Below are positions 52,300 to 61,792 of a stretch of 64,000 nt of DNA, one piece after another. The DNA is from Thermovibrio sp. GTDB lineage: Bacteria > Aquificota > Aquificia > Desulfurobacteriales > Desulfurobacteriaceae. The translations under genes were made by a program, and so were the position numbers. How positions within the stretch are numbered: the first letter of the stretch is position 1; the number at the start of each line of letters is the position of its first letter. The notes under the pieces are model-generated. The model searched no databases. It saw nothing but the letters and a program-made list of their open reading frames with translations, and was not told the DNA's origin. Location of the stretch: positions 1 to 64,000 of the forward strand of contig WFYG01000019.1 of the NCBI GenBank assembly GCA_015490195.1, written 5' to 3'.

Positions 52300-53460
52300 A
52301 TGCCTTTTAAAAAAATAATAGATAGCTTAAGCAACAGATACATATATTCCATAATTACTCACATGTTGTTTACAATTGTATCCTTACTAAGGAGTAATGT
52401 GGAATTTTACAAATATTTTTTAATCATGTCAACAGTGACATTTTCCAGTCTAAACATGCTGGTATTTAATCTTAAGATGATTAATCCAACTTCTTTAGAA
52501 AACATTCTCCTCTTTAGCTTCCCTTTCTATACATTGTTTAACATTATTTTCAGTATACTATTTTTAGGGAAATATATAAGATTTCCAGAGTTTATTTATT
52601 CCTATCAGTTTTTTATCTTGATACTATTGTTTATCTTAAGGTACGGCGAGTTCTGTCTAGAAATGATATACCAGAAAAACTCTATCTCTTTAAGTAAAAA
52701 TCACGGAAATTTCAAAAGACTATTAACTATGTTGATCATATCTTCCCTTATCTTATCTCCTTTACTTTTCTCCATAAAGAGCCTACCGTTATTCTTAATA
52801 ATAGAAACTTCTCTTCTATATACCGTAGTTTACATAACTATAAAGAATGAAAAAGATGCGAAAACTGAACACAGTAGAATAATCAAAAGTGAGATTAATC
52901 TCTTTAAAAAATTATTAACAGTATACTCTAATAATGTTATGCAAAGAGTATTTCAAAGCATAGCCAGAAGTTATATAGCTCTTCTAACAAGTCTTAACTT
53001 CTTCTTCTTCTTCAACATAATCTTATATCTAATGCTACCAGTATCACTCATTACAAACTTCGTGAGATACAAAGCGCTAACCCTTCCTAAAGATAAGATA
53101 GTAAAACTATCTTTCCAGCTCATCTTCTTTTATATAGCTTACGATATAATAGCCAATGTTCTAGTATACTTCTACTTTAAAGGGAAGATTGATGTGTTCA
53201 ACTTAACTATTTCACCCGTATATATTTTTACCCTTATTTTAATATCAATTATATGGCTTTACGAACAAACAATAATGACGCTAAAATTGATCAGAAAGCT
53301 ATTCAAAACAAAAATACTTCTTCTACTACTATTTACAGCTATGCTGGTTCTATCTGCTCCTATAAAAGTGTCTCCATTTCTAAAGCTAACGATTTGCCAA
53401 TTCATTTATTCCATAGGTCTGTTCTGTACAACCTTTATGTTTCTGAGAAAGTCTCAGTAA
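52300..53460 (+). CDS. Polytopic membrane protein, possible Wzx-like flippase
   Basis: 387 aa from ATG 52300; the earlier ATG lies in the -10 box. An AAGGGAG site is 12 nt upstream. Roughly ten to twelve hydrophobic segments with short basic loops, AT-rich codons, Phe/Ile/Leu rich. It is the only plus-strand gene of the polysaccharide block and overlaps the convergent Wzy-like gene by 75 nt. Size, helix number and neighbourhood suggest a lipid-linked sugar flippase. No clear sequence motif supports this. Confidence 0.55.
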   Translation: MPFKKIIDSLSNRYIYSIITHMLFTIVSLLRSNVEFYKYFLIMSTVTFSSLNMLVFNLKMINPTSLENILLFSFPFYTLFNIIFSILFLGKYIRFPEFIYSYQFFILILLFILRYGEFCLEMIYQKNSISLSKNHGNFKRLLTMLIISSLILSPLLFSIKSLPLFLIIETSLLYTVVYITIKNEKDAKTEHSRIIKSEINLFKKLLTVYSNNVMQRVFQSIARSYIALLTSLNFFFFFNIILYLMLPVSLITNFVRYKALTLPKDKIVKLSFQLIFFYIAYDIIANVLVYFYFKGKIDVFNLTISPVYIFTLILISIIWLYEQTIMTLKLIRKLFKTKILLLLLFTAMLVLSAPIKVSPFLKLTICQFIYSIGLFCTTFMFLRKSQ

Positions 53461-54579
53461 CTTATATATTAAAATCATAGAAACTAAATTGTATGGGGAA
53501 TGATATGAAGCAATCATAAAAGACAGGACAGATACAATAATAACATTGTAAATACACAACCTTAGAAAACTAACCTTTGGAAGATTTCGCATAATAAACC
53601 ACAGCAGGAGTCCCAAATATACTAAGAGTCCTATATGCCCGTAAATAAATATGATGCTAAAACCTGACGGTGACTCCTCACCCAGAAGTTTCTCAATATG
53701 AGCATGAATACTTGGATCTGTTTCTATCGTATAAATAGGAGAAGTCAGAAAAGATTCTAATCTATTATACTCTGGATTATTCTTTGCTAAACTAAAAAAT
53801 AAAAGTACCCCAACAACACTAAAGAGAAATATCAAAAAAATATATACTCTATATCTTCTTACCATATCACTTACGCCAATTAAAACCAAGTAAACATAAT
53901 CAAAAATAAAAAGAATAACCATTCTAACCGCTTTAATCAACAGAAAATAAAAAGAATTAAAAAGAACTAGCATCACTAAATATAGTCTACGATATCCAGC
54001 TTTTCCATAGCGGGTAAGAAAAAATAATAAAAAGTATAAATTTAGTAACAATAACAAAACATTAATATTTGTACCTGGTTCTGTATTTAGTCCTCTAACA
54101 AACTTTCCCATCTCATAGGTTGTCATAAGATATGCGAGAATATCTCCTCTCTGTTGCCCAAAATTTATAAATGGGAACCAAGGAGGAATAGGAAAAGCAA
54201 GATTCAATAAAGAGAAAAAAGTATGAATCAGCAACAGCAGTAAAATAGTATTCTTAACAAGTACAAAATCTCTTTCTTGAAATCTATAAGATATAACATA
54301 CGCAGTAACAATTATAATTGATATATCTTTCAAAAAATCTTTAACATCTCCTATAAAAATAGAATAACAGGCATCTATAACAACCGGAAAAGCCAAAATA
54401 TAAAACTCCTTAGTTTTAAAAAGAACTATCCATTTTTGAGGAAAGAAGAAAGCCAAAACAGCAATTAACAAGTAGAAATAAGTTAATTCCCCTTTATTTG
54501 TCAATGCATTATGTAAACCAAAATTGAAATAAGGAATATACGTAAAAAACAAAAAGAGGAATAACAAAATCCTCTTCAT
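53386..54579 (-). CDS. Wzy-like O-antigen/EPS polymerase
   Basis: 397 aa with about ten to eleven helices and a central periplasmic loop (FVRGLNTEPGTNINVLLLLLN) plus ESPSGFSIIFIYGHIGLLVYLG, typical of WzyE/EpsG-like polymerases and very poorly conserved. AT-rich. ATGA overlap with the upstream glycosyltransferase. Its C-terminal 25 codons are antisense to the end of the flippase-like gene, so one of the two ends may be mis-set. Confidence 0.6.
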   Translation of the reverse strand: MKRILLFLFLFFTYIPYFNFGLHNALTNKGELTYFYLLIAVLAFFFPQKWIVLFKTKEFYILAFPVVIDACYSIFIGDVKDFLKDISIIIVTAYVISYRFQERDFVLVKNTILLLLLIHTFFSLLNLAFPIPPWFPFINFGQQRGDILAYLMTTYEMGKFVRGLNTEPGTNINVLLLLLNLYFLLFFLTRYGKAGYRRLYLVMLVLFNSFYFLLIKAVRMVILFIFDYVYLVLIGVSDMVRRYRVYIFLIFLFSVVGVLLFFSLAKNNPEYNRLESFLTSPIYTIETDPSIHAHIEKLLGEESPSGFSIIFIYGHIGLLVYLGLLLWFIMRNLPKVSFLRLCIYNVIIVSVLSFMIASYHSPYNLVSMILIYKLLRLSQKHKGCTEQTYGINELANR

Positions 54580-55619
54580 TCTAAACCCAGTAGAGATAAG
54601 AGATTATAAACAAAAGAAAATCTTTTCACTACCTCACTGAAAGCTGCTGCGTGCTTTTCCCTATCTGGTTCTAGCTCCAAATACTTTGCGATTTTATCAA
54701 CAGTATTCTCTAAATGCCATGAAATTATACGGAAATTTTCCAGCTTCTCTTCCGATATGTAATCCGCAATTCCACAGTATTTACTCGCAAAAACAAACAT
54801 TCCTGATGCTAAACCCTCAGCCACAACAAGTCCGAAAGTCTCTATTAAGGAGGGAACAATCAAAATCTTTGACTTAAGCATAATCTGTTTCACAACCTGA
54901 TTAGGTAAATAAGGATAAATTTTTATACTTGATTTCAGAGAACTAACTTTTTCATGAACATATTCTCTTAACGGTCCATCCCCTATTAAACAGATATTCA
55001 ATCTGAAACCATATCGCTTTTCTAGAAGTTCTATCACATCTAAGAAGTAAATTATATTCTTCACTCTATTGAATTTACCCACAAATAACAAATCATAGCA
55101 ACAATTGTTATTCTTTAATGAGGGAAATGCTTCTATAAAGGATTTAAAAAATAAAGGTATAGGAATAGAAGACATGCTAAACATTCTTTCATAAAAAGCT
55201 TTGGTTATAAAGCTATTAGAAATTACCCAATCGCTACGTTTAGAGGCGGAAATAATTGTTAGATAAGAAAGTAACGCCTTAATTGGATCTGAAAGTTTAT
55301 TTTTAAAACTCCAATTAAAAATAAAAGGCCTAAAACCATGTAAAATTTGAATGTGATATATCTTCTCCTTTTTTAAGAAGGAAGGTATAACTCCATGATA
55401 CAAAGATGACAGAACAAAAATTTTTTCATATTTTTTTTTCAAAACTGGAATCGCCCACTTATTAATACTCTTTACCTCTAAGTTATTGATATCCTTACTC
55501 AAATTAGCCGTAGTATATATATCCACATCAGCTGCTAGTAAATCTTTTATCAAATAGTAATTAAAAGTTTCCACGCCTCCTCTACTACCAACTGGACCAT
55601 TAACTACGAAAGCTATCAT
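54576..55619 (-). CDS. Family 4 glycosyltransferase (GT-B)
   Basis: 347 aa. GT-B fold with an N-terminal VNGPVGSRGGVETFNYYL loop, mid-protein LLFVGKFNRVKNI, IGDGPLR, and the nucleotide-sugar Ex7E motif in ETFGLVVAEGLASG. It transfers a sugar from a nucleotide donor during surface glycan assembly. 4-nt overlap with the polymerase; adjacent to the sulfotransferase. Confidence 0.85.
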   Translation of the reverse strand: MIAFVVNGPVGSRGGVETFNYYLIKDLLAADVDIYTTANLSKDINNLEVKSINKWAIPVLKKKYEKIFVLSSLYHGVIPSFLKKEKIYHIQILHGFRPFIFNWSFKNKLSDPIKALLSYLTIISASKRSDWVISNSFITKAFYERMFSMSSIPIPLFFKSFIEAFPSLKNNNCCYDLLFVGKFNRVKNIIYFLDVIELLEKRYGFRLNICLIGDGPLREYVHEKVSSLKSSIKIYPYLPNQVVKQIMLKSKILIVPSLIETFGLVVAEGLASGMFVFASKYCGIADYISEEKLENFRIISWHLENTVDKIAKYLELEPDREKHAAAFSEVVKRFSFVYNLLSLLGLE

Positions 55620-56540
55620 TCAGTCTATAACTCCCAGCTTTTTCTTGGTCTGCTTTTCTTTTGCAGCAAGAAGATAATTTATAGGGCTCCCAAACAAAGA
55701 AATAGAAACCTTCTCTAAAGCAGACAACTTTTCCTTCCATTTATCATCATATCTAAAGGTAAGAAACTCTTTTTTAAATCTTGATGGATTACCAGAAATA
55801 ATATGAAGGCTGTTCTCGGTACGTATCTTTTTAGGAATTGAAAGCTCACCCAGAAATGATTCAAGAAGATTCTTGTTTGAAAAATCCGCGTATTTTAAAA
55901 AGTATACATTCTTAAAATATTTAATAAATAAAAAAGATTCTATATTTCTTAATGCCCAGTAAGAAAAACCTAAAGGTTTAGGTAATCTCCTCATAAATTC
56001 TGGAGACTCCTTCACCTCAGGATTTTTTTCAAACCTCTTCTTCTTTTTAGACATTGAATAAACAACACCCTGAGGTTCTCGTGTAACATGAACATAGTAT
56101 ACTTCAAAAGGGGAATCCTTATAAATAAGATAAGCAAAAATTGGAACTTTTGAAGAATCAACTATAAACTCAGCGCCAGTCTGTTCAAAGACTTTATTTA
56201 AAATAAACCAATAAGCTTCTCTCAATTTATTTAGTTTCTCTTTATCGGGAGAAAAACCTAGAAGAATCCTTAAATAGGAGGCTGGCAACTCAAATTGTTT
56301 TCTTATTTCTAGAATTTCTCTGGGGTTAAATTTCTCCAAGAACTGTTTAGCTATAGGAGACCAAAAAGAACAGTCAAAAAACTTTTGGCCGCAACTGCAA
56401 TATTCATTCCATAAAAATGAACGCTGCATTATATGTCTTAGTTCTCCTACACTTATAACTCCCTCATGACTCCCTAAAAAGGCATCAAAAAAGGTAGTTC
56501 CACTGCGAGAAGATCCTGCCAGATAAATTATCTTTTTCAT
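55620..56540 (-). CDS. PAPS-dependent sulfotransferase
   Basis: 306 aa. The N-terminal 5'-phosphosulfate loop is AGSSRSGTTFF, and the 3'-phosphate-binding segment is YYVHVTREPQGVVYSMSKKKKR. No membrane segment, so it is a soluble cytoplasmic enzyme that moves sulfate from PAPS to a carbohydrate. The same strand carries ATP sulfurylase, APS kinase and the 3'-phosphoadenosine phosphatase, a full PAPS supply. The acceptor sugar is unknown. Confidence 0.82.
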   Translation of the reverse strand: MKKIIYLAGSSRSGTTFFDAFLGSHEGVISVGELRHIMQRSFLWNEYCSCGQKFFDCSFWSPIAKQFLEKFNPREILEIRKQFELPASYLRILLGFSPDKEKLNKLREAYWFILNKVFEQTGAEFIVDSSKVPIFAYLIYKDSPFEVYYVHVTREPQGVVYSMSKKKKRFEKNPEVKESPEFMRRLPKPLGFSYWALRNIESFLFIKYFKNVYFLKYADFSNKNLLESFLGELSIPKKIRTENSLHIISGNPSRFKKEFLTFRYDDKWKEKLSALEKVSISLFGSPINYLLAAKEKQTKKKLGVID

Positions 56541-57451
56541 CTACCCTGTCTCCTCAAAACTATAAGGATAGTTTTGAATATGGTTTTTATTTCTTGTCTA
56601 ATAGACCAGTTTTTTATATAAAATAAGTCATACATTAGCTTTTGCTTCGCATCTTCTAGAGTAGCCCCATAAGGATACATAACTTGAGCCCATCCTGTTA
56701 TACCGGGTTTTATAAGATGCCTTTTGGAATAGTACGGAATTTTTTTCTCAAATTGAGAAACCCAATATTTTCTTTCCGGTCTCGGCCCAATGACATGCAT
56801 CTCTCCTCTAATAACATTCCATATTTGCGGTATCTCATCTATCCTAAGCTTTCGCATGGTTTCCCCCCACTTAAATACACGGGGGTCATTCTCAGAAGCG
56901 AATTTCGGACCATCCTTCTCGGCATCTGGAACCATGCTGCGTAGTTTATAACAAACGAATTCCTCTCCATTTAGTCCCACTCTCTTTTGCTTGAAAAGTA
57001 TAGGACCCTCTGGAGATTCTTTTTTTATCCTGTATGCACTATAGATAAGAATAGGTACGCTTAAAATGGAAAGAGGAATTACTATCAAAAAATCCATAAT
57101 CCTTTTTATTAAGTATTGAAGAGATGTATATCCTTCCAATGCCTCCAGCTCTGGAATTTTTTCCTTGAAATCCTCAGGAATATAACACTTAGAAAGGAAC
57201 TTCTCCAGAAATTCATTTATGTACAAAATATTTACTCTATTTTTATAGATGTCCTCATGCTCTCTCAGTTTTAATAATATATCCTCTTCTTTAGAAGTAT
57301 TTAGAACTAAAATCTTCTTACCCGGAGTGGCTAATTCCTTGAAAAGTTCTTCTTTATCTTCAGATAGGAATTTAACACGATATTTACTTAGTAACTTCTT
57401 ATCATGCTGTGAAAATTTATACTTACTCCCCCAGACTACTATTTTTTCCAT
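56537..57451 (-). CDS. Undecaprenyl-phosphate sugar-1-phosphate transferase
   Basis: 304 aa, bacterial sugar transferase domain: FKQKRVGLNGEEFVCYKLRSMVPDAE, RKLRIDEIPQIWNVIRGEMHVIGPRPER and IKPGITGWAQV. One membrane segment at about 125-145 (MDFLIVIPLSILSVPILIYS). This is the initiating step of lipid-linked glycan synthesis. It lacks the four N-terminal helices of WbaP/WcaJ-size enzymes but keeps a short N-terminal Rossmann-like region. Overlaps sat by 13 nt. Confidence 0.88.
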   Translation of the reverse strand: MEKIVVWGSKYKFSQHDKKLLSKYRVKFLSEDKEELFKELATPGKKILVLNTSKEEDILLKLREHEDIYKNRVNILYINEFLEKFLSKCYIPEDFKEKIPELEALEGYTSLQYLIKRIMDFLIVIPLSILSVPILIYSAYRIKKESPEGPILFKQKRVGLNGEEFVCYKLRSMVPDAEKDGPKFASENDPRVFKWGETMRKLRIDEIPQIWNVIRGEMHVIGPRPERKYWVSQFEKKIPYYSKRHLIKPGITGWAQVMYPYGATLEDAKQKLMYDLFYIKNWSIRQEIKTIFKTILIVLRRQGR

Positions 57452-58599
57452 CTCCCCACTTCTCTTATTAAGATATCAGCAACCTCTGGTCTTGAAAATT
57501 CTTTAGGAGGACGTTTCCCTTCTTTGAGCATAGTTCTAACTTTTGTTCCGCTCAGGTGAATATGGAACTCTTTAGGATGAGGACAGGTTTTTGATGTTGC
57601 CATGTTCTCACATTTTGTACAGTAGAAAGCGTGCTCAAACTTTAAAGGCATAATTTCCAGTTCATCTATGAACTGATCCACAAATTCCTGTGCCTCGTAG
57701 GTACCGTAGTAGTCTCCTACGCCTGCGTGGTCTCTACCTATTATCATATGGGTACATCCGTAGTTTTTACGCATTATCATGTGGTGAACTGCTTCACGGG
57801 GACCAGCGTAGTGCATAGGGGCAGGTAGAACACTAAGGTAAACTCTGTTTTTGTTGAAGTAGTTGTTAATCAGAACTTCGTAGCATTTCATCCTTACAGG
57901 AGCAGGAATATCGTCTTTTTTGGTTTCTCCAACGAGGGGGTGTATGAGAGCTCCATCCATAGTTTCAAGGGCACACTTGATTATGTACTCATGGGCTCTG
58001 TGTATTGGATTCCTCGTCTGGAAAGCTACAATTCTCTTCCATCCCTTTTCTTCAATAACTTTTCTGACCTGATAAGGATCCTGATAGTAGTGTTCAGGAA
58101 TTCCTTCACGAACGGGACGGTTGATTAAACGGAGGAGCTCCCCTCCAATAAAGTGATTTCCAGCATTTTTAACAAAGGCTACTCCTGGGTGGTTCTCATC
58201 GGTTGTTTTAAATACATGCTCGCAGTAAAAGTCAAGATCTAAGGTGTACTTATCTTCTACAATCACAATAGCTATAGGCCTGTTGTTTTTATCATAAATT
58301 GTAACCTCATCTCCCAGTTTAAGACTTTTCCAGAACTCTTCATCTACAGGAAGAACTATAGGTATTGACCAGAGTAAGCCGTTAGGAAGGTGGACGTCTC
58401 TGATAACGGACTCAGCCTCTTCTCTCGTCATAAAACCTTTTAAAGGAGAATACCCTCCTATTGCTATCATTTCACAGTGTCCAACATATCTATCACCGAC
58501 AACTATTCTGGGAAGGGTCTCAGCTTTTTTAAGAAGTTCTTTTCTTTCCTCTTCAGAAGCGACTCTGTAAACCAGTTTACCGCCGTGAGGTTTTACCAT
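57439..58599 (-). CDS. sat: Sulfate adenylyltransferase (ATP sulfurylase)
   Basis: 386 aa. Active-site motifs FQTRNPIHRAHEYI and GRDHAGVGDYYG, plus VLPAPMHYAGPREAVHH, and zinc-type cysteines CTKCENMATSKTCPH. It forms APS from sulfate and ATP. The same enzyme can run in reverse in sulfur metabolism, but the adjacent cysC and cysQ indicate PAPS synthesis here. No APS reductase genes are in the window. Confidence 0.93.
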   Translation of the reverse strand: MVKPHGGKLVYRVASEEERKELLKKAETLPRIVVGDRYVGHCEMIAIGGYSPLKGFMTREEAESVIRDVHLPNGLLWSIPIVLPVDEEFWKSLKLGDEVTIYDKNNRPIAIVIVEDKYTLDLDFYCEHVFKTTDENHPGVAFVKNAGNHFIGGELLRLINRPVREGIPEHYYQDPYQVRKVIEEKGWKRIVAFQTRNPIHRAHEYIIKCALETMDGALIHPLVGETKKDDIPAPVRMKCYEVLINNYFNKNRVYLSVLPAPMHYAGPREAVHHMIMRKNYGCTHMIIGRDHAGVGDYYGTYEAQEFVDQFIDELEIMPLKFEHAFYCTKCENMATSKTCPHPKEFHIHLSGTKVRTMLKEGKRPPKEFSRPEVADILIREVGRWKK

Positions 58600-59208
58600 T
58601 TAATCAACCTCCAGTAATTTTCTCTCTTTGAGGTAGTCAAGAATTTTCTTCGCACATTCGTCAATACTCATCTTATCTGTTTCTACAACTATTTCGGGAT
58701 TTTCCGGCTCTTCGTAAGGGTCATCTATACCGGTAAAGTTTCTGATTATTCCCTGTCTGGCTTTCTTATACAGCCCCTTGGGATCCCTCTGCTCACAAAC
58801 TTCCAGAGGACATTTGACGTAAATCTCTATAAAGTCCCCTTCCGGAACAAGACTCCTAACAAATTCTCTGTCTCTTTTATAAGGTGAAATAAAAGCGGAA
58901 AGAACAACAACTCCCGCGTCTACAAAGAGCTTTGCTACTTCACCTATCCGTCTAATATTTTCCCTTCTATCTTCTTCAGAGAAACCTAAGTCTTTATTTA
59001 AACCAGTCCTGATATTATCACCATCCAGAATGTAAGTGTGAATACCCTGTTGATAGAGGAGCTCCTCTACTCTATGAGAAAGGGTTGATTTACCCGAACC
59101 GGACAAACCGGTAAACCAAAGGATAAAAGATTTGTGACCTTTTAATCTTTCTCTATCTTTTCGCGTAATACGACCTCTAAATGGAATTATAAATTTTTGC
59201 TGATTCAT
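58600..59208 (-). CDS. cysC: Adenylylsulfate (APS) kinase
   Basis: 202 aa from ATG 59208 ([19 protein letters not shown]) behind GGGAGGG; the track start at 59259 lies inside the transporter gene. P-loop [43 protein letters not shown] and [20 protein letters not shown]. It phosphorylates APS to PAPS for the sulfotransferase. 1-nt gap to sat; ATGA overlap with the transporter gene. Confidence 0.93.
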   Translation of the reverse strand: MNQQKFIIPFRGRITRKDRERLKGHKSFILWFTGLSGSGKSTLSHRVEELLYQQGIHTYILDGDNIRTGLNKDLGFSEEDRRENIRRIGEVAKLFVDAGVVVLSAFISPYKRDREFVRSLVPEGDFIEIYVKCPLEVCEQRDPKGLYKKARQGIIRNFTGIDDPYEEPENPEIVVETDKMSIDECAKKILDYLKERKLLEVD

Positions 59209-60977
59209 ATCCCTCCCTTTCCGGCAAGAAAAGTCAAAATTGTTGTGCATAATATACACATTAAAACTGATAACGGCAAGCCTACTTTAAAAAAATCTCT
59301 AAATTTATAATTTCCTACAGCAAACACCATCAGATTGGTTTGATAACCGATAGGAGTAACGAAACTCGCCGAAGCCCCATAGGCAACAGCAAGTATAAAG
59401 TACTTAGGAGCAACTCCTGCAACGCCTGCAGAGGCTAGAGCTATAGGAAAAGTTATAGAGGCTGCGGCAACGTTGTTTACAAACTCTGTAAGCACATTGG
59501 TTATAAGGTAAATTCCCAAAATGTATCCAAAGAGACCTAATCCCCCGAGGAGAGAACTTATTCCCTGTGCAAATGTTTCCGCCAGACCTGTTTTTACAAT
59601 AGCTCTTCCAAGTGCAAGAGAAAGAACTGCAATAAGGAAAAAGTTAATGTCAAGTTTTGATTTCAACCTAGAGTAATCTGTAACCTTAAACAAAACAGCC
59701 AAAAGTAGAATAAAAACAAGAACTGTGAAAAGAGATACTATCTTGAAAGCAGATAACAAAATTGCAAAAAGGAAGATTAAGAATAGAACTTTCCCTTTGA
59801 AAAATTCTTTTTCATCAGGTATCTTATCAAGGCGGGAGACTATATAAAAGTCGGTAATATCTTCAACTTTTTTCCAGAAATCTTTCCCAACTATAAGTAA
59901 AAGTAAATCCCCTGGCTTAAGAACTATCTCCCCAATCTTTCCTTTTAAACGCTCTCCGTTACGGTGTACGGCAAGAACAGCAGCATCAAATCTGGCTCTG
60001 AAGTTAGTTTCTCTAATCTTTTTGTTAATCAGGCTTGAATTATTTGAAATAACTATCTCAACAAGTTCTTTGTAATCACTACCAAGTGAACAGAACTTTG
60101 GTAAAGACAATCCGTAATTGTTCTGTATAAGGTTAACTACAGCACGGGTATCTCCCACAAAAATTAAAATGTCTTCCTCCTGAAGAATCTCTGAGGGAGA
60201 AACAGGGTGTATCCTTTTATTCCTTCTAACTATCTCTGCTAAATAGAGTCCTTCAAGGTTACGTAAGTTTGCCTGCTTTACAGTTTTACCAACAAGAGGA
60301 GAATTAGGCTTTATAACAGTTTCTACCAGATAGTCCTTCCTGCGGGATAAGAACGACTTTATTATGTCCGGCCTTTCTGGAAGGAGTTTGTATCCTACAA
60401 AGTACAGGTAGAGAAAGCCAAGAACCATTGCAGGAACACCTACGTAACTAAAGTCAAAGAAAGAAAAAGGTTTTAAGCCAGATTCAACAGTAAGAGCGTT
60501 AACAACAAGGTTAGTTGAAGTTCCTATAAGTGTTGACATCCCCCCAAATATGGAGGCGTAGGATAAAGGTATTAGTAATTTTGACGGTGGAATTTTCTTT
60601 TTATGACACCAGTCGTTAACGTAAGGTAAGACCATAGCAACAACAGGGGTGTTGTTAATAATAGTTGAGATACTAGAAACAAAAACCATCATCCTCGCCA
60701 GAAAATCTTTATAACCCAGGGTTTCTTTGAGCATTTTAGATATAAAAAAACTAAGAACCCCTGTTGACTGTAGCAGTTTACTTACAAGTATGAGAAGTAC
60801 AACATCTACAATCTGTTCGTTAGAGAATCCGGAAAGAACATCTTTAGGGGAGAGAATTCCCAGAAAAAGCAGAAAAGAAACGCTTAGAAGAAAAACAATA
60901 ACAGGATGAAAGAGCTCCCGATATAGAGCTATAACTGTAAATAAAATAATCAAGAATACTATTAGTTCAGCAAACAT
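59205..60977 (-). CDS. SLC13/DASS-type sulfate transporter with RCK-C domains
   Basis: 590 aa. Two membrane halves with family segments ([34 protein letters not shown]) and [12 protein letters not shown], separated by two TrkA-C/RCK-C regulatory domains (about 210-390; [22 protein letters not shown]). DASS proteins carry dicarboxylates or sulfate; the position between cysC and cysQ points to sulfate uptake. Overlaps cysC by 4 nt and cysQ by 11 nt. Confidence 0.85.
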   Translation of the reverse strand: MFAELIVFLIILFTVIALYRELFHPVIVFLLSVSFLLFLGILSPKDVLSGFSNEQIVDVVLLILVSKLLQSTGVLSFFISKMLKETLGYKDFLARMMVFVSSISTIINNTPVVAMVLPYVNDWCHKKKIPPSKLLIPLSYASIFGGMSTLIGTSTNLVVNALTVESGLKPFSFFDFSYVGVPAMVLGFLYLYFVGYKLLPERPDIIKSFLSRRKDYLVETVIKPNSPLVGKTVKQANLRNLEGLYLAEIVRRNKRIHPVSPSEILQEEDILIFVGDTRAVVNLIQNNYGLSLPKFCSLGSDYKELVEIVISNNSSLINKKIRETNFRARFDAAVLAVHRNGERLKGKIGEIVLKPGDLLLLIVGKDFWKKVEDITDFYIVSRLDKIPDEKEFFKGKVLFLIFLFAILLSAFKIVSLFTVLVFILLLAVLFKVTDYSRLKSKLDINFFLIAVLSLALGRAIVKTGLAETFAQGISSLLGGLGLFGYILGIYLITNVLTEFVNNVAAASITFPIALASAGVAGVAPKYFILAVAYGASASFVTPIGYQTNLMVFAVGNYKFRDFFKVGLPLSVLMCILCTTILTFLAGKGGI

Positions 60978-61779
60978 CAGGAGAAAGTGCTATAAAGAAG
61001 GGGTTGAGCAGATTTTCTTTATTATATCTCAGCTCTTCTTTATTGCAAAGCTCTTTAAGAGTATTAAACCTGTCTGACAGATTGTAAGGAATCAATTTCC
61101 CTCCTGCTCCTTTAAGAACAGCATGAGCCGCTGCTGTATCCCACTCCATAGTTGGCCCTAAACGGGGATACAACGTTGCTTTCCCTTCTGCAACGAGGCA
61201 GATTTTAAGGGAAGAACCTACAGCTACAGTTTCTATTTCTCTATTTCCTGTTATCTCTTTCAATCTATCTATGAAAGCCCTGGTCTTGTCGTTCATGTGG
61301 GATTTACTTGTCACAACTATAAGGTTATCGGGGGAGCTCCCTCCGATAGCCTTTTCTCTCCCATTAGATATACGAAAAGCCCCGAAGTTTATACCTCCAT
61401 AGTAGAGAACGTCTTCGGCTGGAGCGTAAACCACACCGAAAACAGGCTGGTTTTCCTCTACAAGAGCAAGATTTACAGTAAACTCTCCATTTCTTTTTAT
61501 AAATTCTTTTGTCCCGTCAAGTGGATCAATAAGCCAGAAAGTATTCCAGTTTTTTCTCTCTTCATAAGGAATGCTACTTCCCTCTTCACTCAGAATAGGA
61601 AAGTCTGAAATCTCCTGAAGACCTTCAACTATTACTTCGTGTGAGCGCCTATCTGCAAGGGTTAGCGGTGAATTATCTTCTTTATAAGAAATCTCATAAC
61701 TTGAGTTGTAGATTTTCATTATTTCTTTACCAGCAGCAACTGCAATATCCACAACTAACTTATAATCAAACATAGGCAT
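60967..61779 (-). CDS. cysQ: 3'(2'),5'-bisphosphate nucleotidase
   Basis: 270 aa, inositol-monophosphatase fold. Metal sites DNSPLTLADRRSHE, LSEEGSSIPY, WLIDPLDGTKEFI and MEWDTAAAHAVLK. It removes the 3'-phosphate of PAP, the by-product of sulfotransferase action, and prevents its build-up. Its presence next to sat-cysC and a sulfotransferase supports active sulfation. It starts 13 nt after the PilC/GspF gene; the start could be ATG 61779 or the Met two codons later. Confidence 0.92.
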   Translation of the reverse strand: MPMFDYKLVVDIAVAAGKEIMKIYNSSYEISYKEDNSPLTLADRRSHEVIVEGLQEISDFPILSEEGSSIPYEERKNWNTFWLIDPLDGTKEFIKRNGEFTVNLALVEENQPVFGVVYAPAEDVLYYGGINFGAFRISNGREKAIGGSSPDNLIVVTSKSHMNDKTRAFIDRLKEITGNREIETVAVGSSLKICLVAEGKATLYPRLGPTMEWDTAAAHAVLKGAGGKLIPYNLSDRFNTLKELCNKEELRYNKENLLNPFFIALSPDVC

Positions 61780-61792
61780 CTTCTCCCGATTT

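Larger units (their letters stand above)
1837..61340. repeat. Dispersed palindromic octamer GGAGCTCC, ~40 copies
   Basis: Scanning by eye I count about 43 exact copies, for example at 1837, 6953, 8447, 19120, 26141, 48202, 58134 and 61333. They occur inside genes in all three frames (Glu-Leu, Gly-Ala-Pro, Ser-Ser) and outside genes. About one copy is expected by chance in 64 kb. None lies between 48210 and 58133. The count is manual and may be off by a few. Confidence 0.75.
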
